From the NCBI GenBank assembly GCA_022747635.1, contig JAKTNV010000003.1, forward strand, positions 52,392,857 through 52,456,856: a DNA stretch of 64,000 nt, given 5' to 3'. Source of the stretch: Hetaerina americana. Its lineage: Eukaryota; Arthropoda; Insecta; Odonata; Calopterygidae. The notes below the pieces were generated by a model. The model did no database searches. It saw only the letters and a list, made by a program, of their open reading frames with translations, and was not told the DNA's origin. A program made the position numbers and the translations under genes. Positions 34,050 to 46,060 of this stretch are shown here, one piece after another (the first letter of the stretch is position 1; each line of letters starts with the position of its first letter).

Positions 34050-35590
34050 TCTCTCTATAAATCTAACCTTACTGGCCTAATTTTTTTATCATACAGTTGT
34101 TACATGCATTTATTTCTTCCATCACTCTTGGATCTTTTCTAGTTAAACTAATATTTTACCCAGCTGGTCTCTGATTGAAAAAAACATATTTTCTCTTCTT
34201 CCTTCCCGACAATTTTTAACCTTCCTGCATAGCGCACCAATGCCACCGTTCCTCTGCAAACTTTCCATATCCTCACATTACATCTTCCACCACGCTTCTT
34301 TTGCTCTATTTGTTGCACATCTAAATCTATATATCTCTACCTCCTTCTACCTAATTCTGTGTTCATATTCTTCTAATTTCTTCTCTCATATATCTAGCAG
34401 ATATCTAATCACCCTTCCGGAATATTTGGCGGCTTCCTTATCCTTTCCCTTAATAACAGCTGCCATTGTTTCTTTTGGGGCTTGTGATATCCGTTTTTTT
34501 ATATACTCCCATTTTCCCTCAAAAGCATTCAGCTCCCTTTCCTCACTCTTGTATTTTCTACTGCCTACTGATAGACTTTCCTTTTCAATCTAGTTAATTC
34601 TTCTTCGTTTCATTACCTCAACCACCTTTTTTTCTTCATCATTTTTAACCGAAAGCTTCATTTCAAAACTACTGAATTTTGGTACGAGTTCGCATCCGCT
34701 CCTGGGAAACTGTGCCAATTGATCACGCTGTTCCTGAATCTGTGCCTAACCATAACATATGCAGTTGAATCGATACCTTTCGGAGTCATTTGGCATTTCG
34801 CATGTATATCTACACCTTTGGTGGTGTCTGAAACCAAGTATTGGTGATGGTTGTTCCCTGCCTCGTTCAGATCTCAATTGTTTTCTCCTCGCGGCCATTC
34901 ATTATTACTAAACCGTAGTCCCCTACATCACTTCCATCTCTTCCTTTGCCTACCATCGCGTTACAGTCCATCATAACTATCAAATTTTGCCCCAGGAATA
35001 CCGGTAATAATATTCTTCCACTGATCTTATACCCCATCAATTTCTTCCCCCTTTTATTGAATGGTGGCATTTATACCGGAGCAAAGATGAAGTTCGTTGG
35101 TTCCGCTTTTACTTCTTCTTATAAAATTTTATCATTTAAATGATAGTTTGTACAGTAACAGTTAAGGTTTCTGGTCATATGTTTGGGAGGCAAAAGAGGG
35201 TGAGCAAATTGTGGTTCAAATCAGTTGTTAATCAGCCGTTTTCTCTTTATTCAACGCTCTTCAGCTTACCTTTTGTTCAGTATGGTAGCCACCTCTAGCT
35301 GTCTCTCTTCCCCTCCGCTGTATATTTTTCTATTAAAATCGATCCAGTAATACCCGCTTTCCTTCCATCTTACCCAATGCAGCCCTAAAATATCTACATT
35401 TTCTCTTTTTATCTCTCACTTTGTAATCTATTAATAATTAAATCTTTAAATCTTCTAATAAATTTTCCTGTCCTACTACCTTTCGTCTGGCGTTTAGCCA
35501 TTAATCTATCTGCCCTGCCAGGAGCAAATGTCATTGCTCCCGCCGGCACAGCTCTAGAGGTAATGGGAACACGTCAAGGTTCGGAACGCC
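34050..35590 (-). mobile_element. RTE-type LINE remnant, endonuclease half
   Basis: On the minus strand the 5' end (about 35590-35530) carries ccggcgggagcaatgacatt and adjacent sequence similar to the 5' end at 21.8 kb. The endonuclease region follows, with LIVMMDCNAMVGKGRDGSDV (34930-35010) standing for the catalytic D-x-N-A motif of AP endonucleases. A degraded continuation down to about 34050 matches the linker before RT (tracts such as EGKWEY.K..I..A.KETM). Stops are frequent. The RT itself is not present at the 3' side. Confidence 0.65.
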
Positions 35591-36429
35591 ATAAGTGAGG
35601 GCTTAATAATATAGAAGTATTAATCTGAAAATTACAGTTCAGTTTGTTTGAGGACCTATTAAGCCAAGGCAACGAGTTAAGGGCTTCTAATTTGTTACAT
35701 CCATTTTTCATTGTTTTGCATAAATGGGTAGATATTCAAAAAGTATCTTTCTTCCATTGTCTCTAATTATTTAACAGACAACTTTTAAAGTGCATCAGTT
35801 GGCCTTTTAATTTCTGCGTTTATTATCCCGAGCAAAACCCATCTATATGGTAACTGCTTTTTAACTTGCTAACTTTTATTTGTCTCATATTTTAAAAACA
35901 TATTTTTTATTATTAATGGCCTTAAGAGATCTTCCAGCCACAATGAAGATTTTAAGTATAACTTTTGGTATAATTAAATAAAATTTCAACATTATACATA
36001 AAAAAGATTGTCTGAATGGTTCGAAGAATTCACAAATATTTTTATGCACGTTTGTACTAGTGGTTTAAAATACTTATCAGATAAAGTTGTTTTCCATTTA
36101 TGAGATTTCAAGACTATCGGGACCCTTTCCCTATGTTCGCGTTTGTTTTTGATATCTAATAATTTATTTACATCGTCAATCCATTGAGTTTTTGAATATC
36201 ATGTTAGTGACTACAACACCATGTCCTGGAGAGAACATTGCTGGATATGATTGCCAAAGTTGTTAAGACTCATATGAAATAATTAATTTCGAAATCCGCG
36301 GCACAGTAGGCCCGTGGATAAACAAACCTAGCAGATGCCTTTTTTTACCCTCATCTTTTATATATCTTCATGATAACTGCCCTCAACCAATAGTGTGTGG
36401 TAGGGGTGATTACACACAAAACCCGAGAA

Positions 36430-37460
36430 ATCGAAGTAAAATATTGGGAACAGATTGGAGGGATAGGCATCTAATCCGTAACCTGTAAATGTCCCAGACT
36501 GCTCAGGTGCGAGTTTGGAACGGTGAGTTCCGGATGAGCTGTGTTAGAAAGAGGTGTAAGGCAGGGTTGCCAATTATCACCGTTGTTGTTCAACGTATAT
36601 GTGGAGGAAATGATTGAAGAAGCTTGGGAAGAACTGGAGGTAGGAATGAAAGTAGGAGGCGAATTCGTAAAAACAGTTATGTTTGCTAATGACCCATCTC
36701 TAAGTTGTCAGTCATACAAGTTGTTACAAACATTGCTGAGGATTGGAAATCCATTGCGACAGGTATGGGATGAGAATCAATATTAATAAAACAAAGGTTA
36801 TGCGATTTTCTATAAAGAAAAAGGCCAAGCTAAACATAGACCAAGGCCAAGAAAAATAGAAATAGGAGGGCAAAAACTAGAGCAGACAGAACTATTTACG
36901 TATCTCGGAAGTGTTTTGGACCAACACGGTCAAAATATTAGGGACGTATGGCGAGGAATTGCGCTAGGCAAAGAGGCTTTCACAAGGAGGGAGATGATGA
37001 CTGGGACGTTGAGCAAGAATTTTAAGAAAAAATTTGTTCAAACTTTGATTTGGAGCGTAGTTTGGTACGGCGTGGAAACGTGGTCACTGAAGCAGGATGA
37101 TAGAAGTAGATTGGAGGCTTTGGAAATATAGCTGTGGAGAGGGATGGAGAAGGTGAAAAGGATCGAAAGGAAAACAACTGAGGAAGTGAGTGCTAGGTAT
37201 TATGAGTGAGGAGAGGTTTTTGTTGGGAGACCTCCTAAGAAGGCAAGAAAAATAGATGAAGGGCGTATTGGTCGGCAGTGGGATGTTGAAGACTGTGGTA
37301 GAGGGGAGAATATTAGGCAATGAGGAAAGGGCAGGAACAGGATTGTGATGTTGGATGGGATGAAGGATGGAAGGAAGTACGCAGAGACAAAAAATGGCTT
37401 GATGTAGAGTAGGTTGCTGGATTGTCTTTTGCTAGGAGCCGCAAAATATTTTTTCTGTTG
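36430..37460 (+). mobile_element. RTE-type LINE remnant, RT C-terminal half
   Basis: Plus-strand RT from the B motif to the C-terminus, in broken frames: ERGVRQGCQLSPLLFNVYVE (36544-36603), VMFANDP (about 36680), FTYLGSVLDQHGQNIRDVWR (about 36897), LIWSVVWYGVETWSLKQDDR (about 37047) and EALEI…LWRGMEKVKRIERK. The catalytic FADD is altered to FAND. It lies about 0.85 kb from the opposite-strand endonuclease half at 34.05-35.59 kb. Confidence 0.8.
36541..37131 (+). pseudogene. RTE reverse transcriptase fragment
   Basis: Reads GVRQGCQLSPLLFN, then FANDP, then loses frame near 36780. It resumes at YLGSVLDQHG (36900) through RSRLEALEI, with a stop at 37129 and degraded sequence beyond. By family knowledge the second residue of the DD pair binds the catalytic metal. 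Here the first D is N, so even the intact stretch would be inactive. No start codon is expected because the N-terminal half is missing. Confidence 0.75.
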
Positions 37461-37607
37461 TTGTGTCCATCCAAAACCTACCTTAACCGTTAGGTTACTT
37501 CAAAAAAATACGAAACAATGTGGCGCAAACACGAAAACCCGACAGATGGCGAACGCATTCATGCTAAAGGTAACTATTTTGTGCTTGTAATTTGCTCAAT
37601 TTCACCT

Positions 37608-37793
37608 TATACACAAGGAAATAGAAAAACGGAAGGGGATAGGAATTCATGCATGTTTTAAACATAATCACAGGAATGGTGGAAAAGGTGGAATCGAGTA
37701 AATCACAAGAGCAGAATACTTTCCTTAATCGGGACTTAAACCACGGAATTTCGACTTACCGTACCGATGTTTTAACCACTTAAGCTATAAAGG
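37608..37793 (-). mobile_element. tRNA-derived SINE, diverged copy of the 8.2-kb family
   Basis: On the minus strand, the head (tatagcttaagtggttaaaa … gtggtttaagtcccgatt) and body (ctcttgtgatttactcgatt ccaccttttccacc, broken here for length) align with the SINE at 8141-8327. The order is the same, with clear point differences throughout. This independent copy shows that the 125-bp repeat is normally attached to a tRNA-like head. Confidence 0.75.
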
Positions 37794-40699
37794 AATCGCA
37801 AATGACACACATCTGTGAAGGGTTAATGTAACCAACTGCACCTATTCTTTGGCCAGGATATGTCGTTAAGGAGCTATTTCATCTGCCAAAGGAGAAATGG
37901 AAGAGGACGCAAGAGGAAAGAATAGCAAGGAAAGTAGTCATACAGTGTCATAAAGGATAGGAATAAATATAAAAAAATACTCTTAAAATCCTATTGCATA
38001 TACCCAACCTTCGTCTTATTTTACTGCCTCATATATCTTTCGGGAGAATTCTAGTTCTCAATAATACATTCTTCGATTTCATTTGAGATAAATACTTTCA
38101 TGTCGGCTCATAATGAACTGTTTTAGCCGAACTAAATCCCAGCCAAATTCCTATAATGGTCTGTTAAGCAACAGACATTTACACTTATTTTTCACTCATG
38201 CAAGAAAGCATGTGAATTCAATGTCTATATGTATCATGGCACTGGATTCTGTACGAAATGAGCTCGAATGACAACAATTAAATTTGTAATACCTCAGCGA
38301 GAAGGTATCTTTACCCGCGGAAGATAGTGCGAAACAATGTTACATTGGAATATTTTTTCTGAAAATTATTCTATGATTTTGTTTTAAATATATTTTTAAA
38401 ACATTATTGAGTTTTGTATTTTTCCAGAGTAAATATTAAAATGCAGCCATTTTAATAACATGAGTGAATCGAGTAAATAGGATTAGAAACTTGTCACAGG
38501 CTCCAATTTTCGCGTGCTGCATACGGGTTAACCGTACATTTGAGAGCCTTCAATGGAAGCGCTGTGGGATGGGTTAACCTTTGATAGGGGGAGAGGAAAA
38601 TTTAACCAGCAAGATAACCTGAGGCAGTGAGCTAAAGATATTATCGTTTGAGGAGAGCCTATTAGTTGCTTTAGGCAAAGGTGGTTCCTTAATTTTCAAG
38701 AGACACTTGAAATCGATATGATACCATAAAGCGATAGTTTTGGCAATTAATGCAGAGAGCCCTTAAGCGGATTCTAATTGGTAACTCTCGAATTGATGAA
38801 ATTACGTATTCTTTAACAAGTGCGTTCTTGTTAAGGAAAGATGTATGCAAATTGAGATAGGATTATAAGGACAAGAAATCTCGTAATTGAAGCAATATCA
38901 AGAACAGAAGAAAGTCCCTTCCACTTGCTATTAGATTGAGGAATTGGAATAAGTAAGAGGATTTGATTAGACTTTATTCCAAATTACTTATAACCAATCG
39001 AGTACCATTCCTACATCGCCACACTCCTGACACCGCTTAGTATATCGTACATAGTTGTTTCATGTTGAGTAGGGGAAATAAACTTTCAAAATCTCATGGT
39101 TATAGGTCGCAATAATAGAAGCCAATCAATTGTAAATAAGAGAAATACTACCTTTATTAGATATTGATGGCCTATATTTAACCCGTTTACGGAGGGTCAG
39201 CAGGTGAACGAATTACCCACCGGGCTGAAAGGCTCAACCACTATTATTTGTTTTATATTTTACGGTTTTTATTTAATCTTTCATATAATTATTTATGAAA
39301 AAAATTTTCTTATAACCAAATTGCTATATTGCGTGAAGCTTAAAACTAGCTCTTTTGTAGTCAGGATTTAATGTTCATTAAAGCAATCTTCACTCAGTCT
39401 TTCAACTCAAAATGGTAATTATTTTAACCCATAATTACTTACCCATATAATAATTAGAAATCTCCTTTCTGATATTATCGGATATTTCTTGGCGACCATA
39501 GTGACCATGAACCGATTATCTAAAAATGGTATAAAATATTGAAATACAAGTGAGGATATCTGGTTCTTAATTTCACTTTTTCATTAGATCATGGCGGACT
39601 GAGGACGGAGGACAGACAAATTCATAATATCAAAAATATAATTTCTGCAAGTCAGAGGAAGAGGAAATGAAATTCGGTTCATTATAATAACTAATCCCCT
39701 CTTAAATTATTGCAATCAAAATGAAATGAACAATTGTTCTCGCATGTGTTTGAACTTCATCATTTTCTCTTGCTGAGTGAAAGTAGATCTTGAATGCAAC
39801 AGATTAATTAGGCTTAGGTTAACATTAGCTGGATGCTATTGAATTGTTTGCTGCTCGCTGTGTTTAATTGCCCTAAACCGTATGCAAAATAAAGTGATTT
39901 GGGAGTCCCTGGAAAACCTGTTACCACTCTTGTGAACATTGCTGGGCAGAGACCGTTGGCATTTCAATGTTGCTAAAATTTCCTGTGCGAGTATGAGATA
40001 ATTATCCTCGTATTGCGTTTTCAAGTCAAGTAAACCTTACAGTATGTGAGTTTTAGGCTGAATAAACCTCCCTTATTCCTGTAAGCTACAGTTTGTACAT
40101 AGGAATAAATAAATCTGACACAAATTCAAGTGACTACTGTGTATATTCACAAAATTTATACAAAACCACACGTTGGGATCTTCACAATATTTTTTAGTTT
40201 TCAAGGAAAACATACACTTCAAAAATAATACTTTTTTAAAATGTGACATAAAATTTACAGTTATCAAATTTTCCTTACCAGATAAACATCCTGATTTTAA
40301 TACAACCGCTTGAGATAAAGATTGTTCACTTATGCCAATGGTATTATGTTTCACTTTTAGTTTTTGGTATTTAAATCACTACCAACTACAACTTTTACAA
40401 GCCCACAGTTGCTTTGCTTCTGTGAGGCAAATAAACCTTGCGATTACTATGTATGCAGTCTTTAAAAACTTACTATTGAATTTTTATTAAGTGTCAACTC
40501 TTTCGTGCATGAAATTTACGATGCACTCGACTTTGGTAAAACTCACTCATAATCCTCAGCTTTCAAAATATCTCCTTCATACAGCAGAAAAAAATTCATT
40601 AGCAGCATAAAACAAATAAAGTGTTACAATTATCAAGGAAATTTTCGCCATTTCTCTTTTTTTCAGCGCCGGATTGAAAATAAGACGTTATCACATTAA

Positions 40700-40722
40700 G
40701 CGGTCGCAGTATTTGCGACCGC
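40700..40722. repeat. perfect 9-bp inverted repeat (GC hairpin)
   Basis: The arms gcggtcgca and tgcgaccgc pair completely around a 5-base loop, standing out from AT-rich surroundings. Function unknown. Confidence 0.8.
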
Positions 40723-41899
40723 ATCACTAAGGTTAACGAGCTTGCAACTTGTGTATGGGACATTGGGACTCAGAAATATATAATACTAAAGGGTTAGGTG
40801 TGGGATATGTAAGAGGAACGTGCAATTTCTCTTTATCTGGTCCCATTGATTCCCTATTCTTCCGAAAGAACGCCATGGTAATTACCTGGATTGGAACTTT
40901 ATCCTAGATTTATAATATAAATATCAATTAATTTTAGTAATTTACTTTCTTGCAAGTATATTAAAACAATGGTTTATATTATGTCAGCCAAATTATCCAA
41001 ATGTTTATTTTACTATGGGCGACTTGGTATATTTTAAAAAAAATGTGATTGGCTTCATCTTTGAACGCATTCCAAATTCAAGTAATGATTCGTTTTTGAG
41101 TTGAATAAATTACTAGTTTAAATCAATTTCAAATTTTTCATTAAATCAGAAAATTTTAATGCTATGAATTTTAACCTTCGCTATAGGCCTCTCCAATACC
41201 CATTTCATGCACGATGATAGTAATAATATATTTTCATATATTTTTCACATTACCATTTTTTGTCGGGGGATGCTCTATTTAACTTCTAGGAAACTTTTAA
41301 CTCCACCTTGACTTTGAAGATATCAGATGGTCACATTTCTATAGTTCAACTTCAAAGGAAAAAAATGAATTCTGCGCTGTCAAAGCGCTTCTACAGTTTT
41401 CCAACTCATGGCGTTCTTTCGCACTCAGCACACGTGAACGTCAATCACTTATTCTAAACAAGTTTTCTATTAGTATGAGACCTATTTCCGGTAATTATCC
41501 GGATTGAAATAACATTTATTTGGTGATTTCAACTCCAAACTGGCTCGTGCGTGAGAAATTCCTTATCGATGTGCCTGCAAACTAATGACCAGTGTTAACG
41601 TAAATATTCAGGAAGGAATTTTGACCGTTGACAAAGCAAAAGTATGCATAATTGAATTAAATGGAGTTTAAAATAAGATACCATCTCATCTAAGGATAAA
41701 ATAATGACGAGGAAACTTGGAATATTGAGAAAAACGTGAACTGTGGTTATGTACTTATTCAAAACTTCATTAAAGAGTTATATTTTCTGAAAATTATTTG
41801 TTAATTAAAAAATGATAGATTATAATCTAAATGCATCTAAAGGCAGCATGTACTCGGGAAAAGTATATTGCTCACTAGCAGTATTTTTAACTCAAGCAG

Positions 41900-41900
<1 letters not shown>

Positions 41901-41964
<64 letters not shown>
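41901..41964. repeat. (TA)n microsatellite
   Basis: About 64 bases of pure TA, continuing into imperfect TA/CATA sequence to about 41995. Confidence 0.95.
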
Positions 41965-41969
<5 letters not shown>

Positions 41970-42554
41970 TTATACATATACATATATATATACACGGCAG
42001 ATGTGATACAAAATTATAAATTAAAATAAATCTAAGAGCCATGTGCAAAAATAATCTGAGTAAATATATTCTTTTTCTTTAATAATATAGCGATGTGACC
42101 TTTTATTTGATGGTACAATGAAAATGTGCCGTAGCCATTCATTATCCTTAAAAAAAATAGTTGTACTAAGTAAACGTCGGTATCGCTGGCCATTTAGAAC
42201 TCAATGGAAATAACGTTACTGCTCATTTCACCACAGCGTAAAGCATGACATCATCTCATGTATCGCTCACTGGATTTTGTGACCATAAAACTAAGTATTA
42301 TGTTATTTTTCATCTCACTTCTGTTTTTCTCTTCGAAACACTGCTATTAATTTAACATTGTGTCCGTTTCTTCATCACCATCCGAATGATTGAGTAATTA
42401 AGGCTGAATGGCACCAAGGCGAAACAGTCTGTTCACGCCGGAAAACGCGACAACAGCGACACGTCCGGCTAACACATGATATGATAATATATCTAACGAC
42501 AAAAGTTTGCGTCATTTAAATCCATCCTGGATCCAACTGTGATTATGAATGCAA

Positions 42555-42588
42555 GTGTGTGTGTGTGTGTTTGTGGGTTTGTGTGTGA
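42555..42588. repeat. (GT)n microsatellite
   Basis: An interrupted gt run on the plus strand, just beyond the 3' end of the CCN-like coding region. Confidence 0.9.
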
Positions 42589-42729
42589 TCTCCTGTCGAA
42601 GTATCCTTTTTGATTATTTATCCCTTCTTTGTGTACATACGTAATATCATATATTTATATTACTCATTGTGTGTATTATCATACATATTACTCATATACT
42701 TATAATACTCATTGTGTATTGATGATTTA

Positions 42730-43818
42730 TTACGGCCTAGCCATCCTGTGCACTCGGTGGAGTATGACCTCTCCGTATCGGTTCACCACCTTCACGTCCT
42801 CCTCCTCCTCCTCATCCCCTTCCTCCTCCTCCCCCACCACCTCCTCCCCTCCGTCCTCCGCCACCTCCCTCTCCCGCACCGCCTCCCCGCGCTCGTCGCC
42901 GTCCTCCTCATCGCCGTTCTCCTCCTCGTCTTCTCTGCTGCCTCCTTTTCCTCCCTCCTCCACCCCTCCTTCTCCCTCCTCCTCCTCATTCTCCTCCTCC
43001 CCGTTCTCCGCCTCGGGCGAGGGTGAAGGGGTCTCGGGGCAGGGCTCTGTACACTTGCACCTCACGATCCACTGCACGCTCAGGGTGACCAGCTCGTCGC
43101 TCTCGGAAACAGAGCTCCACTCAAAACGCCGGCTGGCCACGCTCCGCCTCCTTCGTCGCCCCCGCGGCCTGCGGCCCCAACGCCCCGCGTCTCCCAGCCT
43201 CCGTCGCACCCACGCCCGTCCCACCACTCCCATGTTCCCGTCTTCCTCATCATCATCGTCCACCCTCAGGGGGGACACGGCCGGAGACCCCGCGGCAGCT
43301 ACGCCCTTGGACGCCGGCGACGATTCATCCTTCGTCGGCTCACCCCCGCCTTCGTCCCTTAGCTGCGGCTTGGACCTCGGCGGGACGCCACCTCCGGGGA
43401 GGCGTATCGCGAGGCGCGCCGGGGCGACGTCCTCCTCCTCCGCCTGCTCCTTGCCCGGGTCCTTCTTCTTCTTGTAGTTGGGCTCGAGGAGCCAGAGGTC
43501 GGATCCGGGGCGGGCGAGGGAGAGGAGGGATGCTGGTGGCGCTGGGAGCCACCGCCCTCCCCACCCGCCGACCAGTTGCTCCTCCTCCCCGGAGCCGCCC
43601 GCCCCCTCTCCAGCTCCCTCCGCCGGCGGCAGCGGGTGTCCCCGGCGGGTGGCGCAGGCGAACAGCACCCGAATGGTGTGGGTGAGGACGGGCCGGCAAC
43701 AGGCGCCGGGGCAGTTGCCGCACGAGCGGGGTCGGAAGCGCTTGCGGCTGCGGCACGGGCCCACGCGCAGGCGCACCGGGCCGGAAGGCCGCTGAGTCGC
43801 CTTGCACTCGTGGCCCTT
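42730..43818 (-). CDS. CCN-family protein, terminal exon (CTCK cystine knot)
   Basis: The last exon of a secreted matricellular protein, 362 codons plus stop. The acceptor cttccttgcag ends at 43819, phase 0. Residues 1-60 match the start of the CCN C-terminal cystine knot (KGHEC, VGPC, RPRSCGNC, GACC, VLFAC), and residues 248-261 give its end (WIVRCKCTEPCP). All ten knot cysteines are present. By family knowledge this domain mediates dimerisation and binding to receptors and matrix. Unusual points are about 187 extra Gly/Pro/Arg/Glu-rich residues between the seventh and eighth cysteines (43078-43638), and an acidic Glu-rich tail of about 101 residues after the knot. The exon is far more GC-rich than its surroundings. 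A GC-rich unrecognised intron inside the insertion is possible, but I saw no clear GT/AG pair. Confidence 0.88.
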   Translation of the reverse strand, partial: KGHECKATQRPSGPVRLRVGPCRSRKRFRPRSCGNCPGACCRPVLTHTIRVLFACATRRGHPLPPAEGAGEGAGGSGEEEQLVGGWGGRWLPAPPASLLSLARPGSDLWLLEPNYKKKKDPGKEQAEEEDVAPARLAIRLPGGGVPPRSKPQLRDEGGGEPTKDESSPASKGVAAAGSPAVSPLRVDDDDEEDGNMGVVGRAWVRRRLGDAGRWGRRPRGRRRRRSVASRRFEWSSVSESDELVTLSVQWIVRCKCTEPCPETPSPSPEAENGEEENEEEEGEGGVEEGGKGGSREDEEENGDEEDGDERGEAVREREVAEDGGEEVVGEEEEGDEEEEEDVKVVNRYGEVILHRVHRMARP

Positions 43819-45559
43819 CTGCAAGGAAGCAAGGGACGAAGATTCTAGTGAGCGTAATATGTTTATAAGAAGGATAGTTAAAACTTGGTTCGCTCGTGAA
43901 AAGGTGAGAGATTCAAAGCTTAAACATACTGTTCCGTGCCTCAATCAAAATTTTGATCCAGTTTTGTTTAAAAGAAAATGGAACAAAACTCATAATGCTG
44001 TTAATGGTTAAATATGTGCATATGCATTTATTTTATTTTCTCATTCAATATCCTATGTTTCAAAATTCGGATATTAGGTATTATGCAAGTTGATAGTTTA
44101 AGTCCGTCTCAAAAATCACTTGAATGAGAATAATACTTTTTTAAGTGTTTTAAAACGCAAATAAGTTTGAAAATGCTACTCATAAAAGTGATCAATCAGT
44201 TTTGTTGCTACCGAAGAACTTTGTTCTAAAAAGTATGTCTTCCTTGTACTTTTAAATACATGAGGAATTCTTGACAAATTAATACATATTCATTTTATTC
44301 AATCTTCTCAAAGAAATCCGATTCTTGAGGCATGAAACTCTTGAATTAGATTTAATTTTTTGCTCAGTACTACTTTTGCTAGGTTCCTTTTGAAAATATT
44401 GTTTAAAATATAAATGATTAGATTCACAGTGGCTATTGTAAGCAGGACCAAAATAAAAAGTGAAATACTTGCGGTAAACTTTGTAATTATTAACGTAGTT
44501 ATTAAACTATTGGATTAATTAGGTAATACAATAATACTCAGAGAAAGCCTTTCACTTAGCGAACGGCGTCAATCTACTTTTATTAGAAACCTGCACGATG
44601 GCTCTGAATCAAAATCTATTTTCATCGTTAAAAAAATTGCATTATAAATATATATTTTTTTTCCTTGATCATGTAATTAGATTCTTCTCCTGAGATCATT
44701 ACTAGTTCTTCGGCGGCTTTAAATTTCCGACTAAGTTGATTTCCTGCACCATTGATGAGAAACGGAGAGTTTGGGACCTAGGATAAAAGTTTAAGTCGAC
44801 TTGCAATAAAAATCAGCGCTCCTATTCAACGGGCACTCATTACGCCATTAGTATTCCGACTTCCTTCTCCGGATCTCTACTCAAAACGTTAACACCCTCG
44901 TCCTTGTGCTGAAGATAGAATGGGAGAGGGACAAGTAGACTCGGGATGAGTCAGCGGAACGAAGTTTTGGTGGGGAGAAAGCTTTCAAGTTAGCATTATT
45001 GGCTCCAATTAAAATCCATGCGAGCTATATCGCAATGATTATCCGTTCTCGAGGTGGAATGGGAATATTAATCCCGGATGTTAAGATACGTAATGGGTTA
45101 TCTTAATCCTCCAACGCTTCACCAATCCTCCCCTTCCGTCTCCCGGGACCACTTGCACGCTCAAACGCATAAAGCCTCACTTTCCCATTTCCCATTCCAA
45201 CTCCTTCTGCTGCTTTTCCCAAAAGTCATCCCACCTCTACCCCATAACTCCTGACGTAACTCGAAAGAAGAAGTAATTAACTAATCGCACACTCTGCAGA
45301 CTCGTAATGAGATTATCCGAGGCCTCCTCCTAACGTCGATAGGTTTTTTAGGCCAGCGGAAGGATATCCAACCCGTCGCCGCCCTCTTGTATCGCGTCCC
45401 TCGTCTTCTCTTCAACCTTTATCTCCATCTCCTTTCCATCCTCTCCCTGATCTTTCTCACTTCCGTTTCTCTCTCTTAACTTCTTCTCTTGCTCACCTCC
45501 CCACCTAGTTGGAAAAATTTCTGGCTAAAAATTAAATCGAAGACTAATTTTTTGAGGAG

Positions 45560-46060
45560 AAACATTGCCTCCTTCCTCCTCCAAACACCGCTTCACCGCC
45601 CAGCCTTCCCATAGTATTAATACGCGGAAGTGTTCGTTCTTCCATCTCCCTTCCTCCTCCGTCCACCCACTTTCCCCCATTCGGTCCATCCCTCTGTCTC
45701 ATCCCTCCCTCTTCTTGTCTCTCTCACACATACCCACGCAGTCGACCGCACCCACACAATTCCCTTAGCTTCGATCTCACCTTCGCATATCGCTTTATAC
45801 TTCTCGCTCTTCGGAAATGTGTTCCCTTCCCTACTGCTCTTATATAACCACAGCCCACTCATAGGGTGCCTCTTAACGTCCTTTCTCACCGAGTTCTCCG
45901 ATCCCTACACCCTTCCCATTCCATTATAAGCAGTCCTTCAGACGGAGGCTGTGGGGTAGAAATTTCTTCGAGGAACTTTTCCCACTCCATCCCTTCGTAG
46001 GAGCTCGGGAAGAGTAAGGGAGAGGGAAAGAGAAAGAGAGAGCGGATAGGGGGGGAGGGA
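45560..46060 (+). repeat. pyrimidine-rich island in the CCN-like intron
   Basis: The C/T-dominated plus strand of about 45560-45930 turns into a purine-rich stretch at about 45970-46060. On the transcribed (minus) strand the order is reversed. Overlapping frames have no motifs. Confidence 0.7.

Larger units (their letters stand above)
37794..42729. other. AT-rich non-coding DNA
   Basis: No gene or repeat family recognised apart from simple repeats. A perfect 9-bp inverted repeat (gcggtcgca/tgcgaccgc, 5-base loop) lies at 40700-40722. (TA)n occupies 41901-41964 and (GT)n about 42555-42588. The stretch just below 42730 is presumably 3' untranslated or downstream sequence of the CCN-like gene on the minus strand. 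A minus-strand AATAAA (tttatt on plus) lies near 42104. Confidence 0.5.

Noticed and set aside
42629..43477. 282-codon Ser/Pro-rich plus-strand protein
   Set aside because: It is the antisense shadow of the CTCK exon; the minus strand carries the cystine-knot pattern and phase-correct splice site.
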